Shown: positions 12,101 through 27,100, counted from the first letter of the stretch. The stretch is DNA of 64,000 bases from Lichenostomus cassidix (GCA_008360975.2 CM039195.1:13507010-13571009); one strand, 5' to 3'. Program-made: numbers and translations. Notes: generated by a model from the letters alone, not told the origin.

Positions 12101-15100
12101 CCAGGTCATGTTTTTCTGCTGATCCATCTGTTTGTATTCATCCATGCTGACTTTCTTCAGACAGGTTGGTGATTACACTACTGATCTGGTCTCAGCACAG
12201 AGCAGTTCAGCTCAAGGGCTGCTGCTTCCTGATTGATGCCCACAAAAGGTACCCACAACCCAGGCAACGGCAGGGAGGGAAAGGCAAAAGAAAAGCAAGG
12301 ATGGCAAAGACTGTACAGTGTTATACACATGGTTTACTCCACACATAGGCTCTACACCTCTACTCTGTGCTCATAAGGGTGCAGATGCTATCTCAGTTTC
12401 AGTGGTACTGTGTGTTCTTCTAACAAGAGCTTCCTTGTATTTCAAAAGCCACGGGAGAGAACTTACAAGCATTACATTTTACAAACTACCAGTAAAATAG
12501 AAGTACCCAAAGCCAAGCAGTGAGTGGGAAGGTTACACGCTCTGCCAGTGAAGACAGACAGGCACACAGTTTCACTGCAGGAGTCAGCTAACCATGCTGG
12601 ACAGCTGGACAGCATTCCCACTAAGACACTCCATTTTGGAGCCTGGAGTGCTGAGTGGAGAAGGATGAACACAGTGCCTCAGTGTGCACAGTAACCCAAC
12701 ACCAACTCACACCATGTAAGCAAAGGTTTAAAGATAAAAAAGATTAACACACACCACCCCCACAAAAATAAACACCAGTGGGATAAATTAGTGCCTTTTG
12801 TTGAGCAAGTCTGAAGGATAGGCCATGAGTCTCTGCACAGTGTTGGTGAGGCAGACAGAATTACCAAATGCCATCTTGAGCTATGATTACAGACAGTGCT
12901 TGTAGCTCTTTTCTGACCTGGGGACTGGAACAAACACCTTAGAGCAAAGAGTGTCTTACTAAGGCACTTAATGACCTTCTTGGTAGTAAAAGGTACTTAT
13001 TTCAGATCAGAAGTCCATAGCTATCAAGTAAGCAGATGAAGTGAAACTCATTTAAAGCTAAAACACAGCACACAGCTAAAGCTGAAAGGATTGAACACCA
13101 AAATGTCATCTCTTTCTTGAAGACATTTCAAGCTGATCCTTGCAGCAGAATGACTACCAGATTTCTTTTCAGAAGCTGAAATTCTTGGCAATCTTAGCAG
13201 TCTGCAGTTGTGTCTGTATTTCTGGCTATGCAGTACTGAATGCAACCTCGATCTTGATAAACTACCCAGCTTCTACACATCACACCACGCCAGGATGGGG
13301 AACAAAATGGCAAAATTAAGAGTTGCCAGCACCTCAGTGCCTTTGCTTATGATATCTGAGCTAAGGAGGTGAGATGTCAGGCTCAGGAGGTGAGGTGTCA
13401 GTGAACACAAAACCTTCCCACTGAGTACAGCCAGGCACCTGTAGGACACCAGCAAGTCTCTAACCAAGAGTAGACAGGAAACAGGTACTTACAATCTGCT
13501 TCTGTTTTAGCGGTTTCACGGAATAGCTGCCATCAACGTGCTAGCAGGAAAAAAAGGACATGCATTAAATAGCTGAAGTGTACAAATCAGAATAGACTCA
13601 TTTCAGAGCTGGTGTCTGCTAGCTAAGGGGAGGGTGGGGTGTGTATGAGCACCACAGCCTGGATGGCAATCTTTCCCAGCAGAGTTAGTGGGACAGGGTA
13701 TCAGAGCGCTCCTGGTCTGCTCCAGTGCAGAGCCAGGTGGACTTGGCTCAAGTTAAACCTGGCTGAAGTGGGTCAGAGCACACACAAAACTCCCCTGGCA
13801 CACTGGATGCATTCAGGTTGCAAGCAGTCCAGCCGGATGCAGACACTTCTTCAGCCAGTCCAGCAAGACTTGGTGGAGGATATTTGTTAACATCCTCAAC
13901 AGCAGCCAGTGACAGAGTCACTTGAGGCCAGAGCCCTGACAGAGCAAGGCTTGAGGCTGAGAATAAGGTTTGTCCACTGGATGGAGTCAGAAACAAGTCC
14001 CATGTGCTCCACATCCTCTGAGCTGTGAGCCTTTTATTTGCTCAGTGGCAGCAGGCACAGCTGGAACAATTCTGTGCATGCCTGGTGCCAGAATTAGTGA
14101 TGGGAGCAGTGTGCCAGTCCTACTTTCCCCATCATCCACCAGGGCCACTAAACTGAAAGTAACCAACTCCCCTGCCACAGCCTGGAGAGCAGCAAAGGAG
14201 ACTCAGGGGATGCTCCACCAGAACCTGTGTGATCACAGGAACAGATCTGCATCTGTTTGCTGAAGGAGTCTCAGAAGGAAGGGACAACAACATAGCACCA
14301 CAGACAAAACAGTCCTGTTTCCAGCCACACAGGTTTCTGCCTTTGGAGTAGTTGCAAGGTCAGACTACACACAGGATCAAGGTTATCCTTCTGATCTTAA
14401 AGATACATATAAATAGCAAGTTACCAAGTCCTGCTGGTCTGTTTTTCCTCTGAACAAGCTGTGGGGATCAGCAGTGCTCATTTATCAAGGACTTCCACTG
14501 GATTTATGGACCTACACTTCAAAAGCTGCAATTACTCTAAGGATGGGGGATATAATTTAACCAAACAGGGAGGATGAAGAACTCAACATGTACTTTGCCT
14601 TGTGACTTTTTATTAAAAGAGAGATTTTAATCTTGTTTTAAGCATTCAATGGAAGATGAGAGGTAGGAAGTGGCTGAACTAGGACTGAAGGATTCCAGCA
14701 TGTTGTTTTTTTCCACCTCAGCCAGAGGAAACTGCAATAACATCCCTGCCCTGGTCCTAGGGGTGTTGCAGCTGACTCCATCTCATTTCTGACAGATCTC
14801 CAATTGCCAGGAGTAAAGCTGCCGACAAAGCCAGTGCTCAGAGCAGCCTTTCTTACAGGGGAAAACTCATTTTCTTCACAAGTCCGACAAAAAAGCAACC
14901 TAGAACACTTAGAGCATCTTCTAGCCATATGGCTTCCTTAGGACTGACTGTGCTTCCCGTGGCCTCTGACTCAGCTTGTCACCATCCACATTATCCACCT
15001 TGGAGGAACAGAATTAGGACCTGGCAGGAATCAGGAAGATTGAGATACAAAGGTCAGCCATCTGCCAGCTTGGGAAGTGGGGAATTTCCAACAGCACAGC

Positions 15101-18100
15101 ACTGATGCTGCTCCCTTCTACATTGCCAGCTCTGCTCCAGCACCTCTTGCCTCACCTCAGCATGTCACAACAACTATCACTTGCCCAGGAAATGCATCTG
15201 CTGTATTACCACAACCAAACACAACATGGTTATGTTATGGATAGTTCAAATTATGGATCTTGCAACTGTTTTCAGGGTCCAGATATCACAGGAAGAGAGT
15301 TTTGGATCAAGGCTGGTGCATACACCTTGGCCTTACCATGTAGGCAAGGGTGAGTTACATCAAACACACCACCCAAAAACAGTAGAGCTCAGTCTTTACA
15401 CAGGATGCAACCACATCCTTCCAGAGGGTTTGGTCCTGTGGGTAAACTCAGGCCTAACAATGGTACTACAGGGTCTGGACACAGCAGATCCAGTTCTGCA
15501 GAGATCTCAAGGCCCTGGAAAACTGCACAGCAGCAGCCACGGCTAACATCTTCCACCCTCCCTAGGAACACACCCTCTCCACACACAGGACACACCCCTG
15601 CCATTCCCTGAGTGACCAGCTCAGGTACAAATGGTAATTACAGGCTGCACAGGTGCTGCTGCAAATGATTCTTTGTACTACAGCAGCATCCAGGAACTCC
15701 AGTCACTGGCCAAGACTCCACTGTGCCAAGTGTTTTATAAGTACAAACTACTGACCTGTGGAAATGTTTACATACACCAGAACAGGGACAGAGGGATTTA
15801 AAAAACCTCCTTTACCTTTTCAAAGGCAGCCAGAAGAACATGGGCATGACCAGTGACCTCAACCACCACTGCAAAAAGAGAAAGAGCAGACCTGGTTAAA
15901 CCTTTAAACAGCACAAGTACAAAAGTACCATGAGCTCAATTTTAGTCTATCGACAATTTCTGAGCTGCCATCTGCTCTATTTTCACCTTCTCCCGCACTT
16001 AAAATTTTTCTTATCTTGTCATCAGTTTGGTTCAGAACAGAGCAAGAACAAAACCCTGCTGGGCTCTGTACAGTGGGCCCTACATAGCCATGCCTTCATT
16101 GTCCTGGGTGCTCCAAACTATCCCACTTTGTTTGCAGAGGTTGGAAAGGGATAGTAAAACAAAGCACTCAGTGGGATTCTCTTGTCCTCTCAAATTCCTG
16201 GGTTTAATTACCTGAATTTATCACAGATCCATCTGCTTTTACAGCAACTGGCAGCACTTCCAGCCCTGTTACTTATCACTTAATTTCACTCTAGTCAGAC
16301 TGCCTAAAAACCATTTATTTCTCATTTATTTCTCTCATACCGACTTCAGACACTGACACATCTCTGTCCAGTTTTTTCCCCAAAGACAAGCATCTTCCCT
16401 CTTCCAGACTCAAGGGTTCCTTCTTAATCCCATAGCAATGGGAAGGCACTGTCAGAAGTTTCAGTACTGCATTCCTGGCTCCCTCAGCAAATACAGAACA
16501 GAGGAGGCGAGGTACAATCCCAGTCTCTCTCACTCAGAACTCTGAGGTTCTGTTCAGCTCCAGCTGGTTGGATCCTTTTCCTGAATTCTGTTCAGACTCA
16601 TCACATGGAAATGGGAGACAGAGTTTGTGAAGGAGTCACAGAGGGAAGGCATGGAATCACCTCATTCTGCCTGGAGCAATGAAGGCTGTGCTCAGCACAG
16701 GCAGGAGAGCTGGTGGGCAGCTCTACCTGGAAGGTGCAGCTCAAGGAAGCAACTCCTGAGCTGTCTAAAAGGGAAAGGAGCTTTGGGCTCCCAGAACAGC
16801 AGAGACAAGAGGAACCATTCCCTGGACTATTGGCAAAGAGATCTTGTTTGGAAACAGCCGTATGTGGGAGAGGAGAGATTTGCCTGCAGATTTGCTGAGT
16901 AACTGAGGTTGGTCATGGCAACTTGGGTGGAATCAGGAACACAAAAAAATGCAGAAAAGGGGGTTAAAACTGGGAATTCATTTGCTTGCTCCTCCCACTG
17001 CCAGCCAAGAGCAAGGCTGCTCTATCTCTCATAGTAAATGAAATGCAGGTCCCTTCCCTCAGTCTGAATAGCCAAGGAAGAAGTAACAGAATTCATTTCC
17101 TCTGTGCATTCCAGGAGCATGTGTGGCTGGAGTGGTGTGACCTGCTCTGTGCAGCACCTTCCCTTCCCATCCTGTGCCTCTCGCTGGGAACAATCCCACT
17201 GGCAGCAACTAAACAGGCAAGCTATGGCACAACTCAGTCCAAACCAGCATCTCCCTGACTGCTATTTTAATTCACCGTTCAATCTTATTTAACACAAGAG
17301 GTTCCAAGCCAGCTGTAATTTTCGGTGCTCCAAACACACCAGGCCAGCTCCTTCCAGTCCCATCAGTTAAAAAAAGAACCAAAATACACAACAATTTCCT
17401 CAAATCTTGCTCAAGTATCACACATTTTTGTGCTGATATACTTTCCAGGAGGGGATTTAAAAGCAGTTGGTTTTCTAGGTTATTAAAATACATGGGAGTA
17501 CACTATTGGCTAAGGCTGGGCATGGTATGTGCATAAATGTATGCTTCCCATACTGCCTCCTGTTCTATTTTTGATCCTTCTAGACATGCCCAACATTAGA
17601 GAATATAAATACCTCGCCAAAAGTTCCATAAACAGAGGAAGGTGTTTTATATTTATGGTCAAGAAATACACATATATGTCGATTTTACTAATGGTGCCTG
17701 AAATCACTAAAAATAGATGCACTTTAGAAGTAATTTCCTTTATGTTGCACTGTGCTTTGTTAGTCACACTTTAAATTGGCTTATTCAGTTCTATTTCTGT
17801 CTGCTTGGAAGACTGTAAAATAACGTAATGAGTTTCTGGGCTTTTTCACATCTACAACATAAGAAACTGAGCAAGTGACTGACCTGAACAATGCAATCAA
17901 CAATGGACTTTTCTAATTATCTTTAATTTTGTACAAAATGTTATGGATGTGAAATGCTGGTCCTGCTGACCATAAAACTCTCCAATTTCAAAGAAAATAT
18001 GATTTCCTTGTGCCCTTTTCATTGCTGACACTCTGAATGAGCCCAAAAGCATACATCCCCTAAGGGAATTACCATACAAGGTGAGTAATAATCTAAATAT

Positions 18101-21100
18101 TCACTGGACTTTCCTCTCCAAAATAGCAGTGTGCTTTAAAAATAATCACCAATTAATCATAATTACTAATTATGATTATTAATGATTTTAAACAATCAAC
18201 AATTTTTTCTCCTCAAAGATTACACTCTTTTATTGTAACCATTCAGCATCCTCACAAAAAGCAGGAGAATTTCAAACTGCTGAATGAAGCTGCATTTGGT
18301 TGAAGAGTGGACTGAGCATTTTAAAGGTATTTCCTTTTCTCTGCCCATTTCCAGGTTTTTGGGAAAACTTACCCCTCAAAGTGGGAGAAAAGACCAGCTC
18401 TCCCCTCCTCAACCTACAAACTGCAAAAGCAAAACCCAACAAGAAAGAAGTCACTTGCTCTAATTTGTACCTAGCATTGGTGGCAGAGCCAGGAGCTCTC
18501 CTAAACACTATTCCAACATTAAATACTTGGCCATTTTTCCTGTAAAATGGAATTTTTTTTCTGTAAAAAATGGAGGCTATTTTTAAAAGTGTGTTTTTAT
18601 GTGGTTAGCTTGGCTCTTTCAATAAAGGGAAGTTAAGGTGAACTCCTGAAATATTTTTATTCTGGGAAGGCTCCCCAGGGAGGCCAGTCCTGAAGGGATC
18701 ACATAACCTCAGAGAGAGCCAGGAGAAGACCATGGGAGCAGAGCATCAATTCTTACCATCCCCTTCATCCACCACTGCTCGAATGACCACAGGGAACACG
18801 CCACGGTCCAAGTCAAAGTTCAGCTGAGGGAAAGAAATGAGCTGAAGTTACACAATTCACACCAGACTCGCCTGAAGACAACACTGGAGATCATGTTAGA
18901 TCAATGAGGGCCCTTCTGACAGGACCCCAGAGACCCTCTGGTCTCAGAAGGACACAACAGAGAAGGATTTCAAATTCCAGGCACAAGCTTTGAAAGGGAG
19001 TCAGCTACAACATACACACATTGACATGGCACTGAACATCAGCTGTGGATAGCAAGACAAAGGCTCTCTGTTTGAATTTCAAATGGTATTTAATTCTCAT
19101 TAATTCATATATCCTAAAAGTCTTCTGAGTGATTTGTGGTAGGATGAGTTTCTCAAAATATATCCAGTGCACAATATAAGAGGATATATTGGCTTCAGCA
19201 CAGCAGCACATTGTGCTCCCAACACCACAAAAGAGACCCTGGCTCTGGTATGAAGTTCCTGAAGACATAAGAGGAAAATCTGCAAAACTTCAAGCTCACA
19301 CAACACTCTAAAGAAACACCAGACTGATTTCCATCTCTTGGCATATCATGTAATGCAGGTCCTTGACCTTCTAATTGGTGACAGTGAAAATATGAGTGCA
19401 AGGAAAAGAGTCTCAATTTCTCCCTTTGCCCTACACTTCATTAAAGCACATCAAAAGCTCTGTGTCATCTTAGCAATACAAGGAAAACACAACCTTACAA
19501 ACACTGTCCTATGCCAGCAATGGAAGTGGATCAGGCACTGGATTTCTGTAGTTATTGTTAATTACTGACTTGGAGGTTTTTGTCACATCTCTTGCCAAGA
19601 CTGAAAAAAAAGTTGTCATTTCACCATGATGCTCCAAGGTAGTCTGTTTTCAGTCTTTCCATGAAAACTGAGACCCAATTCCAAGTGCTGCAGCACCATT
19701 CAGGCAGTGCTTTGAGGCTTCCACCACTTTGCCACAGCCCCAACATCATCTGCAGTCTCAGTCCCTCGAAAGATAAACCATTTGAAGAGAAAGTCACATC
19801 ATAGAACTGAGGCTGCTTTACCATATAAACTCTGTTGTTCTCAAACAAAAGGCCTCTTTAAGGGACCATTTCACATTAATTCTTAGGGCCCTGAACATAA
19901 CTAACTCGACACAAGCCATACTCTGTAACTTCCAGCCAAACCAGTAAATGAGGATGATAAAATAAACTTTTATAAAGCTTTTCACAGAACAACCCAACAT
20001 AACACCAGTTTCCCTTCTTCCCCAGCCAAGAACTATGCCACATCCGAGTATTACACTGAGCAAAAAAATGAAATAAATCTGGGGGTTTTGAACAACACCA
20101 GTAACAAAGCTGGAAAGAAATTTGGAATGTCAATTGTACACAGCTGAGACACTGCCAGCTGTCTTAGATAAAAGTGCTGCATTTTGGTGGCCAGTTAGGA
20201 AGATTTAGGACAAGGATCAATATGTAACACGGAGCCAACACGGGAGGAGAAACTCTTTGGAATCACAGTGCTTGTTCCACATTTTTTCCAGCTCCCAGAT
20301 ATACCAATGAAAAAAGAGGAAACAGGATGCAGCAGAACAAGCAAAGGGAGCTGGAAACTTACTTTTCCTTTAAGCTGTCAAAGGGACATGACTTTAGTAC
20401 TCGAGTTAAAACCTTGCTGACAGGAACAAAAGTGAAAATTAAGCTTCTCAATTCTTTAAGAAGAAAGGGATCTGAGCTCTCTCAGACAACAGAAGGGATT
20501 AAAAAGCAGCTCTTCCAGGCTTTTGTAGGCTGAACTTGTGAAATCATCTATTGGCAGAGAAGCCAAGACATCAGGAGACCAGACTCTGCAGGCTCTTGGT
20601 AACCACCACGGCATTTGTTAAGGCACGGGACTGATTATAGCTGTAACTGTAACTTCAGGACAATAGCTATTCAATCTTTCAAACACATGAAAGATTAGGG
20701 GTTTTTTTATTTTTTAAAATATTTTATTTTCTTTTCTTATTTTCTATATTTTTTAAAATTTTTTTAATAGGTAGAGTTATCTACCAGGGTTCACATACGC
20801 AATACACTTGCACAGGCTTGGGTCAGGAAATGAACACCATTATCAGTGTGCATTTCCTGGGAGAGAGGTCCACAGGAACAAATATATTGGCAGCAGCTTA
20901 GAAATCTCTTATGACAATTCTGCACAGAGCAGGGGAAAGACCAAGGCTTTCCTTCCCTGTGCCACGTGCAGGGGAAGCCCTTGGGTCAAAGCTTTAAGGC
21001 TCAGAAAGCAGAGGGTTACTGCACATTGGAATTTTGCAGATACCAAAGACACTAAAATTAACAGGACTCCACAAATCTTGTTATGTAGAAAAGCCACAAA

Positions 21101-24100
21101 GCTTAATTAAAACCAAGCCCTGGTCTGTTTGCAGTTATGGGTTAAATTAAGAAGAGGAAAACATGCCCTTATTCAGCATTGATGCACCAGTGAGAATCTG
21201 CCCCAGAAGGAGAATATCCCCTCACAATGCTGTACTGCTACAATTAAAAGTGCAGGATGTGACCCTTCAATAGAACAGGACTCTTCCAGAGCAGTGGTCT
21301 CCAAACTATTCTGACTATTCATCCCATAAGTGAACTGTTTTGAGCACATATTCCCAATTTATGTGTGTTTGTCATTTATGGGTTATATACACCCAAATGA
21401 ATTATCTTGTATGCACCTCACTTTGAAAACCACTGTTCTAGAGGACCACCAAAAAACCCAAAAATCTTAACACTAAAACCCACCAAAAAGAGAGGTCAAG
21501 ACAGACATCTGTTCCCAGAAGCTCTCTGGCTGGCAGGGAGAGGAATGCTGAGGAAAGCAGGTTTTCCAGGAAAAGCTAAAGTGTCAATCTCTGCAGCCTC
21601 CCTCCTAAATCAGCTGATCAGTGATATCAAAAGTCACTTCTCTGGATTTCCTCCCTGTTGGCCTGATCTGCCTGCCAAGTTCCCCTACTGCTCCTCCCAG
21701 GGCAGCATCCACAAAACACTCTGTAGGAGCTAGGAGGAAGTGTCTTTCAGTCATAACTTCATGGCACTAGACAGAGACCAGTGCTTCTGGGATAATAGGG
21801 TGTGGAAAGAAGGGGACACTGAGAAGAGACACTCACCTCATCATCCTTCCACTCTGAGAAATCAATCTTGAAGGAAGGCAGGGAGAATTGCTGGCTTACC
21901 CCTCTCTTGTAATGAACTGTCTCAGACTGCAGAGAGGGATTCTTTGTGCTGTATCTGAAGGAAGGGGGAAAAAGAAAATTTGCTGTAACAAATGACTGCT
22001 CCCTGCTCAGCTCTCACTCACTCCCGCCCGTCGGCCTTTCAGGAATCACAAGTGGCAGCTCTAAGGGCAGAGCTGGCAGGGGCTGGCAGCCATTCAGTGG
22101 GACACAAAGAGGGAAGGGAAAGGTCAAAGCAAGAAGGTGAGCACAGGAAAGAGAAAGCAGCGCAGACAGGCAAGGTCTTATCGTGTCCGTACTGACCTGC
22201 CTGGGTGTTGGAGTACAGGGGGTGCAGCAGCTTGGCAAAGGCCTGCTCCCTAAATCCATAGCCTAGGCAATGCTGGCTTTCAGCCCAGCACAATTTCTGC
22301 AGGAAACCCAGGAAGAACCAGCAATGACCTAACAGTGGGAACACACAACCCAGCACAGTGCTGAAAGCTCTCCCGTGCCTCCGTGGGACAGCTCTGCAGT
22401 GGGAAATGCTGCTTGGCTCCCACCACCCTGCTAAGCCATTTCCAGTCCTCTCCTCAATCCCTCCTGTGCTTCTCCAGAGGTGTTGCAAGGCTACCAACAC
22501 CACCTGAGACACACCAACTATCCTCCTTGCTGGCCACCCAGAGAAGAGTCACAATTCTTCTACTGTCTCAAGGCTTGTCACTACAACAGCAGGCTGGGAT
22601 AAACATCTGGAATGGGACCACATGGCCATCCACCATCTTCTGCACCCTGAGCACACCTGGTGCTATCTTCCCCAGAAGACATTTCCTTGCCCACTCTCCC
22701 TTTCTGGAGGGTGCTGTCTGAATGTGCTGAGCTGGATGTGCCCAGCCTCTTCCAGTTCTGGCATAGGAGAGGAGGCAGTGAACCCCAAAGCAGGGTGGGA
22801 ACATCTGAAGCTGGCTTTACCACCAGAGCCTTTCTTGTCAAACTACCAACTGTGTGTTCAGAGCACACTGACAAACTGGAGAGAAGGTGAGAAATCCCCT
22901 GCCCAAGAGACACTGCAGCAACATCCTCCCTCAGCACAGTGACAAGACAGTCTCCAGCTCTACAAGAAAAACCTCTGCCTTTCTCTGGAAAGCTACAACA
23001 GTTCTTGCACCCTCTGAGGATCCAGAAGGTCAAGTGTCACAAGATGCACATTAAATGCTGGAAGGTCGTGACAAAAGGCTGGTTCTCCATGTGCACTCTG
23101 CTCTTCCTACCAAGGCAGGTGCATTAAGTTATTTATGACAATACCCTCAGAGCCCATTCTCTACTGTGCTGAAATTGTGCTGCTTTACTAGAAGGTCTCA
23201 CTCCATCCTTTGCATTTCAAGCATGGTGTGGGAGAGATCAGAATGACAGGTCTTTTATATGTGAATTACAGAGCAAGCAATTGAGTGAAGTTTTATTTAC
23301 TGAGTTGTCAAGCACAATGAATAGAGCAAGTCTGTATCTAGCTCCTTTTGTGGCACTCTCAAAGCTTCCCAGCTCTGCAGAGAGGCACAATTCTCCCTCT
23401 ACAGCTGGGAAAGCAGGGGATGGAAGAGTGACTTATCTAAGGTGACAGCAAGTCAGGAACTTACTGGAAATAAAGTGCAGAGGAGAGAGTGGAGCTGGGA
23501 AAGGGGTGTGGACATGCTGCTGCTGAATGCCAGGAAGGCTGGAGGACCCACATTTACAGCACTAGAAGCCTAAACTAGGCTACAACAGGAAAACAAATAA
23601 CACTGTTCCAAGGAGGACATGGCAGAATAATACTCACATCGACTTGCTGCTCTCACCATCCCTGGGAAAAGAAATAAACCAGGCACATAGATTTTCTGAG
23701 CTGAAGAGCAGGACAAAATTATTAAGGAGGCTTCCCCAAGTGAGCTTTATGCCTCAGATTGTGTGACTGCCTAGCCCCACTGCCAAAACACGTCAGACTT
23801 GGATCTGAACACCCAGACAACTCTGGACACCTCTGGTCAGCAGCCAGTGGGTTGGTGAACTCCCTGGAAGTCTGCTGACCCCTGACTGACTCACAGAGAT
23901 GGATCATCCTTCCAAGATGATGCACAGGTTCTATCACAAGAAAACACTCCCTGTGCTACACAGGAGGAAAACTTGGCAAGCTGTTCCAAAGCAGATATCC
24001 AGCATATCAGGGTCTAAGGGGCCTCTACCTCTATCCCAGCCCCTTTGGTTGGCATCTGCTGCATTCACAGTCATCTATTCCCTGCCCGTGCTGCTGGGGG

Positions 24101-27100
24101 CTCTCAGCAAACAGTAGCAGAGAGGCTCTGTAGAGTGTACAGATGTGTTACAGAAAAAGAGCATGTATCGAAGAATAAAGGACAGCAGAGAAGCAACCAC
24201 TGCCTCTCTCTGCATGAAGACTGAAAGCTGAATGTTTGGACTGCTATTGCTCAGACTGCACTGGGCCAATACTCTATCCAGAGGAGGACAAAACCACCTT
24301 GTGATCATTGGCAGCTCATGACACTGGAGAAGTGAGGGAGGTCTGTCCTACAAGGTCAGCACCAAACAGAAATCCTCAGTCACATTATTTTAAACCTGTT
24401 TGTTTGCTCAGGTACTCCTCACAGCACAAGAATCACCAGCAACCCGAGCTACCTCACTGTTGGCTGCAGCAGCTGCTGCTCTGTCCTCAGGGTCCATGCA
24501 GCCCATCTCCTCCTGTGAGCTCTGTGACACCTTTACTCACAAAAAGAGAACTTTACACTCTGCACTGACTCCTTCTCTCCTCATGTCAAACTCTTCCACT
24601 TCCAAAACCAGCTGTGTATCAGAGAACCAGCAGAAGGGAGGCCCTATGACTATATCCCAGTACTTTCTGAGAGAACAGGAACAAACTAAAATTATACCCC
24701 AGTCTCACTCTTCCTCTACCAGCTGAGAAGCACTCATTGCCTGCATGGAGAAACTCACCCTGTGGCTCACCTAGGCTTCTCCCTGTGCCTATTCCAGACC
24801 TGTCACCAAGCACCTGCAGCCCCAAAATAGCTCCCAAGACCAAAGTGCCATGCTAGAATTTGGCTATGCAGAATTAAACTTCTGTTGCTACATGCTCACT
24901 GGGGTGTTTCCCCCTCTCCCTCATCCCTGGTCAATGCTGGGGAAGTTCTCAGCAGGGCAGCTGCAGTCCCAGCTCCTGCAGATTTCTTCACTGTTGTGTT
25001 CCTCACTCTCAGCTCTGCCTGGCACTGGAGCTGTCTCAGGCAGTCAAAGGACAGTTCCTGCTCCCACAAGCACATTGGGACCCCTGACTGAGAACTGTCA
25101 CACAAGGATCCTTGCCAGGCTGCCTGAGTTACACAGAGTGCTGTACAGACTCCATTCCTCAGGAAAAGCAGGATGCACAGAGCAATGTTGCCCCAAGGTA
25201 ACACTTTTGACTAGAAATGGCTGAGACAGTTTGTGCTTTGAAAAGTCTGTGAACAAAACAAGAGTCCTCCTTCTTTAGTAGCTGCTACACACATTACATG
25301 GCAATTTCCAGTATACCAAGGACAAAGAGAGCTTCAGAGGGTACTCAGGAAACAATTCTGCCACTGCCACAGGCTGTGACTGCCAGGCAGGTTCCACGTC
25401 CTCTTACAGGTGATGAGGAAGGATGCAGTCAAGCTCTGCTGGTGTTCAAAACGGACAGGAAATTATGTGGAACAAGCATCCTCTCCTTCTCTCTCCCACC
25501 TACCCATTCCCCTTTCATAATGGGGCAGGATCCCACAGGTCAGCTCTTGGGGAAGAGGGAAGTTGAACAAATGTCTAAATGCAAAGTGACTTCTACTGAT
25601 TAAAGAAACACTACCAAACTACAGGAAAGCCTGGGTCTCAGTCAGAGTTAGAAAAGATCCACCCCAGAGTGGCTCTCACAAGGGTTAACCAGGTGCTAAG
25701 GTGCTGCACGGCAGTCCCTGACAATCTTCTCTTTCCCTCCTGCTTCCTCCAGGACCGAGTTTCCACTTCAAGCCAGGAAAAAGCAAACCTCTCCCCATGC
25801 AGCTGAAACCCCAGTGTCCACATCCTGCTCTGCCTCCAGCTGCTGGGAGCAACACGCTCCTGGCTCCAGCCAAGCTTCAAAGCTCACACAACAGCTACAC
25901 AGAGAGGCACAAAGGCCACAACTCTTGTTACAGACAGAGGGTTTGTCTGCTCGCTGAAATCTATAGAATTTGGCTCTCCAGCCTGTGAACTCTGCACACT
26001 CCCATGTTCCCTTGGGGACTGGTGTGTGCTTGGATCAAAGCCGTAAAGGCTTGTTCCTAGCAAAACCCAGCACTAGCCTCTGATTTCTTCACACAGAAGA
26101 AATCTCTGCACAAAGAATTCATATTAATCACCACAGCCCACAGCCAAAAGCAGCAAGAGCACCTTTCAAAGGGCCTGAACAGACAGAGGCTATTAAACAA
26201 CCAAAGGAATATCTGAGTGCCTCTGTCTCCTACGCAAGCTTGAATGAAAACAGCCGTGCGCTGAGCTACCCGTTGGATTTCATTTTGTGACCCGACTCTT
26301 TAAACTTCCACACGCAGACAGAGCAGGGAATCATTGCAGTGTCATGTCCCCCATCAACTCAGAAGACCATGGGAGGATGTCTGGGAGGAGGTTTGGGATG
26401 AATGTAGCAGGCATTGCAAAACAAACAAGGAAATGGGGTTTATTTTTTTTTAATATATCCATTTGCACATCAGCAACACAAACAACACAGCCCTGGAAAG
26501 GGCAAGGATTGCAGAGCTAGACTGACCTATTTTTACTCTGTTTTCTCTTTATAATGAGAAAATAGAACTTGGCAACATCACTGGGATATGGGAGAGAATA
26601 TTTTCTGTCCAAAAAGGAAGATCTTTTTCATAAGAATGGGCTGCAAGACTCAAACCTCTCACGTCATATTTATCATGAGTTCCTGATCTGCCTGGATTGC
26701 TCATGCCTTCAGAACTGGCTCTTTTAAGTGCTTCCAGCTACAGGCTTGGTTTGACTTCTTCCCCCGAGGAAACAACCGCTGCTGTCATGTTTGAACTGCG
26801 CAATCCTTCCTGCTAGTCAGCAGGACACCTACGGCTGGAAAAGTCCCAGGGGCCCTCCCAGGAACAGGCTAATAATGTGCACATCCAGGATTTTGCCAGA
26901 CAAGGCAGGGATGCATTCACAGAGCACTCATCAAAAGAGAATATGAATATCTCTGCAGCCTGCTCCAAAAACACACTTGTCTCCCAAACCAAGATACAAA
27001 CAAGTGAACCAGTTACTGCAGGGAAAGGCAGGCTACAAACTGGGAGTCCTTTAACTATTCTCTGGCTGCTACCAGCCCTGCAATGGAAATGCAATGCAGA

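Larger units (their letters stand above)
9873..13492 (-). other. MGRN1: MGRN1 intron 8
   Basis: 3.6-kb intron with a CR1 fragment (10,637-10,987) and the CTCCT pentanucleotide array (11,241-11,388). Confidence 0.85.

Noticed and set aside
20700..20770. T/A-rich tract as a possible LINE or retrogene poly(A) tail
   Set aside because: No adjoining element body or target duplication could be seen; called low complexity only.
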